In this document: one piece after another, positions 30,201 to 36,342 of the stretch
Numbering within the stretch: position 1 is the first letter of the stretch
How the letters are laid out: each line of letters begins with the position of its first letter
NCBI RefSeq assembly: GCF_010500865.1
Contig: NZ_JAAAWN010000005.1
Coordinates: 180,416-244,415, forward strand
DNA: 64,000 bases
Source: Alteromonas profundi
GTDB taxonomy: Bacteria > Pseudomonadota > Gammaproteobacteria > Enterobacterales > Alteromonadaceae
Direction: 5' to 3'
Made by a program: the position numbers and the translations under genes
The notes under the pieces: model-generated
Databases searched by the model: none
The model's input: only the letters and a program-made list of their open reading frames with translations
What the model was told of the DNA's origin: nothing

Positions 30201-30619
30201 ACCGCTAAGGTGTAACTGAACGCGCCTCGAGAGCGAGCAAAGAATATTCGCTGTGCGCCTGAGGTATCGTTCATGGTGAAATAGGGCAGGCCGTCCATCA
30301 TACCTTCTGCGTTATCAACCGCAGTAGTGCTGTCGGTGACTACCAGTCGCAGATCAGCTAAGGCCGTGGTATCACCTTCAATACTTACCATGTTGTCGGT
30401 AAAGTATAAGCGACTGTTACGATCATAGAATCGGCTGCCTTGTTCTATGGTCACGTTTTCGACCGGCTCCCAACTCCCCGATGACTGAGCCGTGGCAGAA
30501 TGACTTATAAGTGCACTTAAAAGTAAAACACTCCAAAGTACTATAGTAAAAAAAGTAGCGTGCTGACGGTACATCCTTGTCAGCGCAAAGTAATGGGTAT
30601 TTCCTAGTGGATTTACCAT
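27260..30619 (-). CDS. large secreted multidomain protein with thrombospondin type-3 repeats
   Basis: 1119-residue exported protein from the ATG at 30619, which has GGAG 8 bases upstream; an in-frame TTG at 30691 would add 24 residues. A signal peptide covers about residues 15-45 (ends SHSATAQ). Residues ~150-215 contain calcium-binding thrombospondin type-3-like repeats (DSDNDGVPDNEDICPLDPD and two more). Carboxypeptidase-regulatory-like and Ig-like beta domains follow, including repeated G-x-V/T-L-D-T-x-G style turns and a CARDB-like block with DPEGEDVRLDW. No C-terminal sorting signal is visible. It is co-oriented and almost contiguous with the upstream PEP-CTERM gene and probably a surface or matrix protein. 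Confidence 0.85.
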   Translation of the reverse strand: MVNPLGNTHYFALTRMYRQHATFFTIVLWSVLLLSALISHSATAQSSGSWEPVENVTIEQGSRFYDRNSRLYFTDNMVSIEGDTTALADLRLVVTDSTTAVDNAEGMMDGLPYFTMNDTSGAQRIFFARSRGAFSYTLAVMQFTEEVTDSDNDGVPDNEDICPLDPDNDADSDGICGDVDVCPADPLNDADEDNICDSDDFCPGDDTNMCILVSGLVLGNGSALENASVQLGLGGTTLFTDMDGSFSGAVGPDTLRNDGSSNFVPITINAGGFSTGNVKVKMEGDNRDYSITVNLQQVSDILDEFDDVTADGGVVIVKEGSPVGSLEIPTGSLPDGATQVVGTVTYLNPETDDLLSSPGGDLLALPEGADPNVDDPVTLESFGMMEFNLQDQDGNEISELNGPAEVCMRATTGLVEGNTIPLWYYDEEQGLWIEEGEGEVVERDGELLICGNVEHFTWWNYDQPITTHSCLRYEMRDETTGESLNNLNWYAEGATYNGSSPARGCASGNDEFDAFTVKISMPLDEQSIRVYTFLGGTKFYLASDADSTYSLTTSVTQAANFPTPTENGSCLTGTLSGACWLLDYQDGVADGILPIDLSNINLPPVITEFALNETFLLMGESMGLSVTVTDPEGEDVRLDWQTNCGYYGDTSLGSIDNTPQNGISGTHFSNTFTAPNSLSYPVEYCQIELTASDPQGAETIANRWITVASSFEYEVNGVVYGTDGQPTPFIDVQYFNWDCEELNQTATTNASGEFSFSLNLQRCDLDGDQQYYSTGAVIVFFEKDGVQWAQEQYLDDFYNGGIDIIPSIQAASASSQTNGCSIADDGSTSCYLDIFLPTLWSSLSGDIVDNPFVSEIGLEISLYSFEEFSNGSGYVWLYDYIPMLPTDTSYGPIPIPVSTGEIYLYGATADDPSANRYYEFDIWSQNPTERDIGDFDEAPVEITVLNTSGDAVTGADVEIASYTGGTNVVDSGNTDANGSVTLYGGLGYTNGNVFDSVLGNRYYFSSILTRWDEPRIIDINGIEQCNVKVTVFDEVGEVVEGLVVQWFGENSSGNSTPTDSNGEVTFNVRPGYLNIEAYDGPYFYRFVEIGHCRLEGGLPRAIDIDISSSRAPVYYLNIL

Positions 30620-30691
30620 GTCCATATCTCCGATAATGTGGACATCGAGACACGCAAACTTCCCGTAGTCAATGTCGAGCTTATTTAGCAA

Positions 30692-31336
30692 TTAATTTAG
30701 TTTTCTACGCAGTGCCAAGATGCCTGCTAGCGCAAGGAGCGCAAACATTGAAGGCTCAGGTACATCACGGGTAACCTGGGTAATGGCTAAGTTAGATATC
30801 GTTAAGCTATCTCCTAGAAAAGTATCAAAGTCTTCAACATAAAAAGTAATGGTTGCGCTTATACCCGCCCAATCCGTTATATCAAAAGTTCCCCCGCCAT
30901 TTAGGTTGAGTGTTTTAGAAAGATCGTCACTAACTAATTGGGCGCCGAGAATATCGCCGGCCCCGACCACCGCCAAACTCAATAGCAATTGATTGCCAGG
31001 CGCGAGTAACGTGTCTACATCAAAACTCTGAAAGAGGCTGACAAACCAAGCCTCGTCATCCCCAGTGGGGTAGAGTGCTGTCATTAAGGTTACCGACCCT
31101 CCACCGTTAAGCTGATAGAGTTCAGTTGGGAAGGTTGTCGTTCCAAGGATGTCTATATTATTGTCTTCAGATATGTCGTAATAAGTGTAATCACCAAACC
31201 AGCCAGAAAACCCAGCAGAAAAGTCTGAATTTAGAAGGGTGGCATTGGCGTTAGTAGAGAGAAGGGTGATGAACCCGACGACAAAGAGCCAGTGTCGGGA
31301 CGTTAAGCGGGTTGAGATTCTGCTAGATTGTGACAT
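30692..31336 (-). CDS. PEP-CTERM sorting-domain protein
   Basis: 214-residue exported protein from the ATG at 31336, which has AAAGGAG upstream; a GTG at 31342 is also possible. An N-terminal signal peptide ends near NANA. The C-terminus is a complete PEP-CTERM signal: VPEPSMFALLALAGILALRR, meaning the VPEP motif, a hydrophobic span and an Arg cluster. Such proteins are cut and transferred at the outer surface by an exosortase. The mature part is a beta-rich domain of the kind common in this class. Its promoter region holds a sigma-54-like element at 31386-31403. It heads a three-gene operon on the minus strand. No exosortase is in the window. Confidence 0.9.
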   Translation of the reverse strand: MSQSSRISTRLTSRHWLFVVGFITLLSTNANATLLNSDFSAGFSGWFGDYTYYDISEDNNIDILGTTTFPTELYQLNGGGSVTLMTALYPTGDDEAWFVSLFQSFDVDTLLAPGNQLLLSLAVVGAGDILGAQLVSDDLSKTLNLNGGGTFDITDWAGISATITFYVEDFDTFLGDSLTISNLAITQVTRDVPEPSMFALLALAGILALRRKLN

Positions 31337-31385
31337 GTTCACTCCTTTGTTAGTTTTTTGTTACACATCAAGCAAGCGTTTGTAT

Positions 31386-31403
31386 AGCATTTAATAAGCC
31401 ATA
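31386..31403 (-). promoter_or_regulatory. sigma-54-like -24/-12 element for the PEP-CTERM operon
   Basis: On the minus strand the sequence reads TGGC, 8 bases, TGC (GG-N10-GC), the spacing required for RpoN. The -12 element lies about 50 bases before the PEP-CTERM start codon, giving a normal 5' leader. PEP-CTERM genes in some other bacteria are driven by sigma-54 with the PrsK/PrsR two-component pair, which fits; no such genes are in the window. Confidence 0.5.
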
Positions 31404-31594
31404 AATTATCTTTTCAAAAAAGCTAAGCGTTACCGAAGGTTAAAATTTATGCAAAGACATGTGAGAAGTAAGTGTTAAATAATCTGACAGGTTTTGAGCA
31501 ATTCTAGGAAGGGTTAGCGTTTGCCAAAGTGTGTTCGTCACACGCTAAATGTTGCTAAGTAGGTATAACCAAAGTTTTTTTATTAAAACGAAGC

Positions 31595-31621
31595 TTGTGG
31601 ATAAACTAAATCTATCCACAA
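31595..31621. promoter_or_regulatory. inverted pair of DnaA-box-like sequences
   Basis: TTGTGGATA, 9 bases, TATCCACAA. The left half on the minus strand is a perfect TTATCCACA, the right half has one mismatch (CTATCCACA). DnaA box-like by sequence; the function here is unknown. Confidence 0.45.
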
Positions 31622-32002
31622 AATGAGATTGTAAGTAATGCTGACAACGGGTTGCAGAGCCAAATAAATTGCGAGAATATCCCCTCGCTATATTTATTTT
31701 AAACACAAATTACTATGCGGCTATTCGTTGAATTTATCGTCTGCTGAAGCTGTAGTAGAAATGTCCTATTTTGTAGCGTGAGTTTACATTGTGTGAAGCA
31801 GTGCTTACGGGTGCTACACGCAATATTAGTGTGGATTTTAAGCGCGTCAACAGGGTACGTTTTTGCGCCAGAAAACGGGTTTATTTAGCCAGCGAATACG
31901 CCCTAGTATGCATGACTATTGGCTTAACGACGCGTTCGTAGGGGGGTAGTAGAGAGCGTGAATTCGTCCTATACTCCCTGTCAAGCCGAGGGGAGCTAAG
32001 AT

Positions 32003-32779
32003 ATGGATCATATGACAGTCGCCGAAAACTTTGAGCAATATTTCTCGCTTAAAGTGGCAAATACGCCTGAATTAAAACAAGAATCTTACCGAATCCGCCA
32101 TCAAGTATACAGTGAAGAACTTGGATGGGAACCCACGCGACCCGACGGTATGGAAACCGATGAATGCGATGCGTATTCTATTGCACTATTACTGCAACAT
32201 AAGCGAACGGGACATTATGCCGGTACTGCGCGATTAGTGTTGCCGCCACCTCATGACCTAACAAAAAAATTACCCTTTGAGTTACACTGTTTAGAGAGTG
32301 TTAATAAAGAGGTTATAGATCCGTCCACCCTCACCCGGGGCACGTTTGGCGAAATTTCGCGATTAGCGGTACCCGCGGAATTTAGGCGAAGGGTTGGGGA
32401 GAAAAACCAGTCATTTGTTATTAATGAAAACGTTGCCTCTTCACCGGATATTTTCACCGATGAAGACAGACGAAACTTTCCCAATATTGCTATAGGGCTT
32501 TACTTAGGCGTTATTGCACTGGTAAATATGTGTCATCATCCGCATATGTTTGTGGTTGTAGAGCCAAGATTAAACAAGCGCTTACGTCGCCTAGGGTTGC
32601 ATTTTAAGCAATGTGGTTGCGAACTAGACTATCACGGCACCCGCGCCTTGTTTGTTCTTGACCAAAGTGACTATTACACGAAACTCAACGTCGAGATGCT
32701 CAATTTATTTAAATTGGTAGAGAATCAGCTGCGCGAACAACTCATTCTGTACCCAGTTATACCACTCACTAAGGAGTAA
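32003..32779 (+). CDS. LuxI/FeeM-like acyltransferase, PEP-CTERM/exosortase-associated type
   Basis: 258-residue GNAT-fold acyltransferase. It matches the exosortase-associated acyltransferase family (TIGR03694), related to N-acyl amino acid synthase FeeM and LuxI autoinducer synthases. The LuxI-type fingerprint is visible: R32-x3-Y36-x5-W42 (RHQVYSEELGW), E51-x-D53-x2-D56 (ETDECD), R77 (GTARLVLP) and E117/R120 (FGEISR). In LuxI these residues bind the acyl donor and S-adenosylmethionine. GGGGAG lies 8 bases before the ATG. It probably transfers a fatty acyl group from acyl-ACP to an amine, but the acceptor is unknown. First gene of a three-gene operon with an E1-like enzyme (2-base gap) and a nitroreductase. 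Confidence 0.85.
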   Translation: MDHMTVAENFEQYFSLKVANTPELKQESYRIRHQVYSEELGWEPTRPDGMETDECDAYSIALLLQHKRTGHYAGTARLVLPPPHDLTKKLPFELHCLESVNKEVIDPSTLTRGTFGEISRLAVPAEFRRRVGEKNQSFVINENVASSPDIFTDEDRRNFPNIAIGLYLGVIALVNMCHHPHMFVVVEPRLNKRLRRLGLHFKQCGCELDYHGTRALFVLDQSDYYTKLNVEMLNLFKLVENQLREQLILYPVIPLTKE

Positions 32780-32781
32780 TA

Positions 32782-33648
32782 ATGGCTACCGCAGAGTTTG
32801 AATACGAAACTGCTTTTTCAAGAAATATCGGGTGGTTTACTGAAGCCGAACAGGCTAGCCTACGCAGTAAACGGGTTGCAATTGCTGGTAGTGGTGGCGT
32901 CGGGGGAATTCATGCTCTTACTTTAGCACGCTTAGGGATAAGTAACTTTCAGCTAGCTGATTTTGACACATTTGGTGTGGAGAATTTTAATCGGCAGGTT
33001 GGGGCCACGATGTCTACCGTGGGTAAAGAGAAGGTAGGCGTAATGGAAACAATGCTAAAAGATATTAACCCTACCGCTACTATTAACTCTTTTGAAGATG
33101 GGGTTAATATTAACAATATTGATGCCTTTCTTGACGGCGTTGATCTTTACGTGGATAGCTTAGACTTTTTCGCAATGGATGCGCGCCGGTTGGTGTTTTC
33201 TAAATGTGCAGAACGAGGAATTCCCGCGGTAACCGCTGCCCCTCTTGGTATGGGTACGGCCTTTTTGTGTTTTATGCCTGGTGAAATGACCTTTGAAGAC
33301 TATTTCGGCCTTTCCCAGGCAGAAACCGAAACAGAGCTATATTTACGCTTCTATCTTGGCTTAGCCCCTACGGCTATGCAATCGGCGTATCTTGTCGATG
33401 CCTCTCGCTTAGATCTTAAAGCGAAGAAAGGGCCTTCTACGATTATTGGCTGCACTTTGTGTGCTGGCGTAGCTGCTAGTTACGCGGTAAAAATATTGCT
33501 TAATCGGGGCGATTTAATTGTGGCACCTCAAGGCATGCACTGGGACCCCTATCTAAATAAAACAGAAATCACCTCCCTAGAGGGCGGGGCGGATAACCCT
33601 GGCTTTCTTGAAGCGCTTGCCAACGCTAAATCTGCGTTTAACATCTGA
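32782..33648 (+). CDS. ThiF/MoeB (E1-like) adenylating enzyme
   Basis: 288-residue ATP-dependent adenylyltransferase of the ThiF/HesA/MoeB/E1 fold. The nucleotide loop GSGGVGG is at 36-42, the acid ADFDTF at 59-64, NFNRQ at 68-72, and the D125-to-R136 metal/ATP region is VDSLDFFAMDARR. A CTLC pair (C224, C227) and C163 are the only obvious candidate cysteines; the two CxxC zinc knuckles of ThiF and MoeB are absent. Such enzymes activate a C-terminal or free carboxylate as an acyl-adenylate. No ThiS/MoaD-like carrier is nearby, so the substrate may be the product of the upstream acyltransferase. AAGGAG is in the end of the previous gene. Confidence 0.88.
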   Translation: MATAEFEYETAFSRNIGWFTEAEQASLRSKRVAIAGSGGVGGIHALTLARLGISNFQLADFDTFGVENFNRQVGATMSTVGKEKVGVMETMLKDINPTATINSFEDGVNINNIDAFLDGVDLYVDSLDFFAMDARRLVFSKCAERGIPAVTAAPLGMGTAFLCFMPGEMTFEDYFGLSQAETETELYLRFYLGLAPTAMQSAYLVDASRLDLKAKKGPSTIIGCTLCAGVAASYAVKILLNRGDLIVAPQGMHWDPYLNKTEITSLEGGADNPGFLEALANAKSAFNI

Positions 33649-33666
33649 TAACCTAGGCTACACAAG

Positions 33667-34761
33667 ATGATATTAAGTGATGAACAAAAGGCGTCGCTGA
33701 TTGACGCTGGTATACGAGCCCCTTCTGCAGATAATTCTCAACCTTGGAAATACCAGTGGGACAATGCATCTGAGCTATCTATCTGGCGGGACGCAGAGTT
33801 AAGTGGGTTTGCCACGGATAAAACGTTTATTCTCACTGATCTCGCTATTGGTTGTGTCATTGAGTCAATTCGTTTAAAAGCACTTGAAAGTAAATTAAAT
33901 GCAGAAATTGTGTATTGCCCAAGCGATGAAAGCGAAAAAATCGCTACTTTGGTATTTACTTCCTCTGCCAGTAATACGCCCCCGCTCCCCAATGAAAAAG
34001 CGAATAAAAAAGTCGTTGATGAAACCGCGAGCGACAGGGAACTCGCCTCGTACATTGAGGCTCGCTGTACTGATAGACGTTTTCCCTATAAAGGCCCCGT
34101 AACTGAGAGCGAAAGTCTTGCGTTAGCCGGCGCGGTGAATGATAAAGATTACGCACTTAATGTATATACCGACAAGGCCGCGATTGCACAATTTTTGCCG
34201 AGCATAAAAGAAGCCGAGCAAATTCGTTTCGAGTGCGCAAGCTTACATCAAGAGCTATTTCAAACTATCGTTTTTGACCAACCGGCGCCGGATAAAGGCA
34301 TGACTCCCGCGATGTTAAGTATTGAGCCTATTGCAAGGCCTATGTTTCGTCTTATGGCAACGTGGCGAACTATGCAAAAACTCAATAAAATTGGCACCAG
34401 TAAAATGATTGCCATGCGCTCAGTTACCCTGCCGTTTAAGCTATCCCCCGCTATGTGCGTGCTGACAACAAAAAGTACGTCTCGCATCGATATTATAAAG
34501 GCCGGGCAACAAATGCTGAGATTTTGGCTTAAAGCAACCCAGCTGGGTTTATCTGTTCACCCCTATGCTGCCCCAGGGGTGTTGCCTTTGGCTAAACCAG
34601 ATGTTGGAGAACCGTATCTTTCCCGTTTAAGTAATGTCAAACGCAATGTGGATAGCGAGGTGGCCAATGGACAACAGGTCATTATGTTTTTTCGCGTTGG
34701 TCGCTGTGCGGGTACGCCTACAACTTCGTGTAGACGAAGCGCTGATAGCCTTAAAAAATAA
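33667..34761 (+). CDS. nitroreductase-fold flavoprotein
   Basis: 364-residue FMN-dependent enzyme of the nitroreductase superfamily. The N-terminal FMN site is APSADNSQPWKY (about 18-29), and the C-terminal AGQQMLRFWLKATQLGLSVHPYAAPG resembles the conserved helix and loop of this fold. The region between is longer than in classical nitroreductases, closer to the BluB/McbC-type or Rv-like two-lobed members. It lies 18 bases after the E1-like gene in the same operon, so it probably oxidises or reduces the same product, as dehydrogenases of this fold do in azole peptide pathways. The direct substrate is unknown. Confidence 0.85.
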   Translation: MILSDEQKASLIDAGIRAPSADNSQPWKYQWDNASELSIWRDAELSGFATDKTFILTDLAIGCVIESIRLKALESKLNAEIVYCPSDESEKIATLVFTSSASNTPPLPNEKANKKVVDETASDRELASYIEARCTDRRFPYKGPVTESESLALAGAVNDKDYALNVYTDKAAIAQFLPSIKEAEQIRFECASLHQELFQTIVFDQPAPDKGMTPAMLSIEPIARPMFRLMATWRTMQKLNKIGTSKMIAMRSVTLPFKLSPAMCVLTTKSTSRIDIIKAGQQMLRFWLKATQLGLSVHPYAAPGVLPLAKPDVGEPYLSRLSNVKRNVDSEVANGQQVIMFFRVGRCAGTPTTSCRRSADSLKK

Positions 34762-34878
34762 GGCTTACGCAAAAACTGTCATAATAATTTACACCTGCTG
34801 GTTTTGACTATTTATTGCACTTTTTCTCGCGCGAAAAAAAAGTAAGGTAGGCAGTAACTTAGTATATAAGTATCGGGG

Positions 34879-34896
34879 TTGGCATAGATTAAGCTT
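34879..34896 (+). promoter_or_regulatory. sigma-54-like -24/-12 element before the second PEP-CTERM gene
   Basis: TTGGCATAGATTAAGCTT: GG at 34881, 10 bases, then GC at 34893, the RpoN spacing. The -12 triplet is AGC rather than TGC, so the match is weaker than the one at 31386. It gives a leader of about 90 bases. Confidence 0.45.
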
Positions 34897-34995
34897 AGTT
34901 ACCACCGAGCAAGGATTTAGCTGACCTAAGTAGTACAGCGAAGATAATGCTCTAACCATGTGTTAGGCAATATTAACGAAAGGTGTATTATTATT

Positions 34996-35871
34996 ATGAA
35001 ACGATATAAGCTTTTATTAGCCGCCACGGTGTTAGGGATTGCCGGCCATGCCGCAGCAGATCCTATTACGGTTGGTGGAATTACGTGGGACCCTGATGCA
35101 GGAGCAGATTTTGATGCTGGGTCTTCAGTGTGGGAAAACTTTATTGATCCAGGTCCAGACGGGGTGTTTGGTACCGGTGATGATGTCGAAGATACCATTT
35201 CAGGTTATGGGCAAATAAACTCTATTAACGGGTTTAGCGCTTCGCAATTTGGCAACGGATTTTGTGAATGGGGTTGCCAGCTTACTTTTGCCTTTGGTGG
35301 CTTTACCATCAATGCAGCCGAGTCAGATCTTAGCGACCCTGCCAGTCAACACTTTGTTTTTGATGGTGGTTGGGTTAACTGGTACGTTGATGATATAGCA
35401 ACGGGTACTATTATGGACTTCGGCGACCCTGCAAGTCTTACCATGGCTGATGCAACAGATGGCACCCTTTGGTTAAGTGCTAATTCGCATACCAGCTGGG
35501 ATGCTACCGCTGGTTACATGGCAGCACTGTTTGGTAACGGTACCTCTATAGGTAGTGGCAACGATAATGGTAACGGTTCTGGTTTACTTGATATTGGGAC
35601 TACGTCCGCGGGTACCGGTGTGGCTAACGATGCTTTTGATACCAATAGCTTATTAGACCAAGCGTCACTAGGTGGTGGTGTAGATGGGTATGCAGATTTG
35701 CAATTCACTTCTACTTTTAGACCAGCAGGTACCACAACCGCTGACGGTAAGACGTTAGAAGGCGATACAGATTTTACAGGTGATACTGTTCCAGTACCTG
35801 AGCCATCTTCTCTTGTTGTCCTAGGGTTAAGTGTACTTGGTTTAGCGCGCATGAGACGTCGTCGCGTATAA
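34996..35871 (+). CDS. PEP-CTERM sorting-domain protein
   Basis: 291-residue exported protein. A signal peptide ends at AAADP (about residue 22). The mature region is a beta-rich Gly/Asp/Thr domain with a Ca-binding-like DPGPDGVFGTGDDVED. The C-terminus is a full PEP-CTERM signal: VPVPEPSSLVVLGLSVLGLA, then MRRRR. AAAGGTG precedes the ATG; an upstream in-frame ATG at 34960 is less likely. It lies downstream of the acyltransferase-E1-nitroreductase operon with its own sigma-54-like element, and ends at a terminator. Likely a surface or extracellular matrix protein processed by an exosortase encoded elsewhere. Confidence 0.9.
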   Translation: MKRYKLLLAATVLGIAGHAAADPITVGGITWDPDAGADFDAGSSVWENFIDPGPDGVFGTGDDVEDTISGYGQINSINGFSASQFGNGFCEWGCQLTFAFGGFTINAAESDLSDPASQHFVFDGGWVNWYVDDIATGTIMDFGDPASLTMADATDGTLWLSANSHTSWDATAGYMAALFGNGTSIGSGNDNGNGSGLLDIGTTSAGTGVANDAFDTNSLLDQASLGGGVDGYADLQFTSTFRPAGTTTADGKTLEGDTDFTGDTVPVPEPSSLVVLGLSVLGLARMRRRRV

Positions 35872-35897
35872 ATCAAAAAGAGTTTTATTTTTAAATG

Positions 35898-35927
35898 TAA
35901 AACCACTTCTTCGAAGTGGTTTTTTAT
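35898..35927 (+). terminator. terminator of the second PEP-CTERM gene
   Basis: AAAACCACTTC, TTC loop, GAAGTGGTTTTTT. Confidence 0.88.
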
Positions 35928-36266
35928 GCTTACGTACCAATGCCCCTATGTTGAAAACGACCGCTTGGTGTCGCCCTCATGTACGCTTTATTGTGTGTAA
36001 ATAGTGGCTGGTAGCAGCCATAGATTAAGCGCCGGTGCGATTTAAAGGTGAAGGTTAGTTTCTGCATCCCTGTAGGAGCTAGTCGCATCATACATTGTCA
36101 GCTTTGTTTACACCCCAACCTTTATGGCTTTATCCCCCTAAAAAAGGTAACCCTACGCGTTGCTAAATACGGCGTTTTAGGATAGTTGTTTTTGGCTTAT
36201 GCCCATTGAGTAGCGTAGAGGCTACCGTTGCATAGTGAGGTAATAGGGGAAGGTTGCGAGTAATAG

Positions 36267-36299
36267 AAAAGGCCCAGCAATTATTTGCTGGGCCTTTTG
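36267..36299. terminator. terminator downstream of the extracellular nuclease
   Basis: AAAAGGCCCAGCAA, TTA loop, TTTGCTGGGCCTTTT. A/T-runs on both sides allow use on both strands. Confidence 0.88.
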
Positions 36300-36342
36300 C
36301 TTACGTCGTTAGGTTTTCTTATTTTTCTTAACGATAAATCGT

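Larger units (their letters stand above)
31343..32002. other. divergent intergenic region between PEP-CTERM and acyltransferase operons
   Basis: 660 bases with no convincing gene. On the minus strand a TGGC-N8-TGC element lies at 31386-31403, in place to serve the PEP-CTERM operon. At 31595-31621 is the inverted pair TTGTGGATA / TATCCACAA, whose halves match the DnaA box (TTATCCACA) at 9/9 and 8/9 positions. The part before 32003 holds the start of the acyltransferase transcript; I see no clear sigma-70 pair there. Confidence 0.5.
35872..36342. other. convergent intergenic region with two terminators
   Basis: Between the convergent PEP-CTERM and nuclease genes. It holds a terminator for each (35898-35927 plus strand, 36267-36299 both). 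The middle part has no gene or obvious signal that I can see. Confidence 0.5.

Noticed and set aside
29763..30215. Plus-strand frame of 150 codons opposite the thrombospondin repeats
   Set aside because: It mirrors the Asp/Gly-rich repeat codons of the real minus-strand gene and lacks a start signal.
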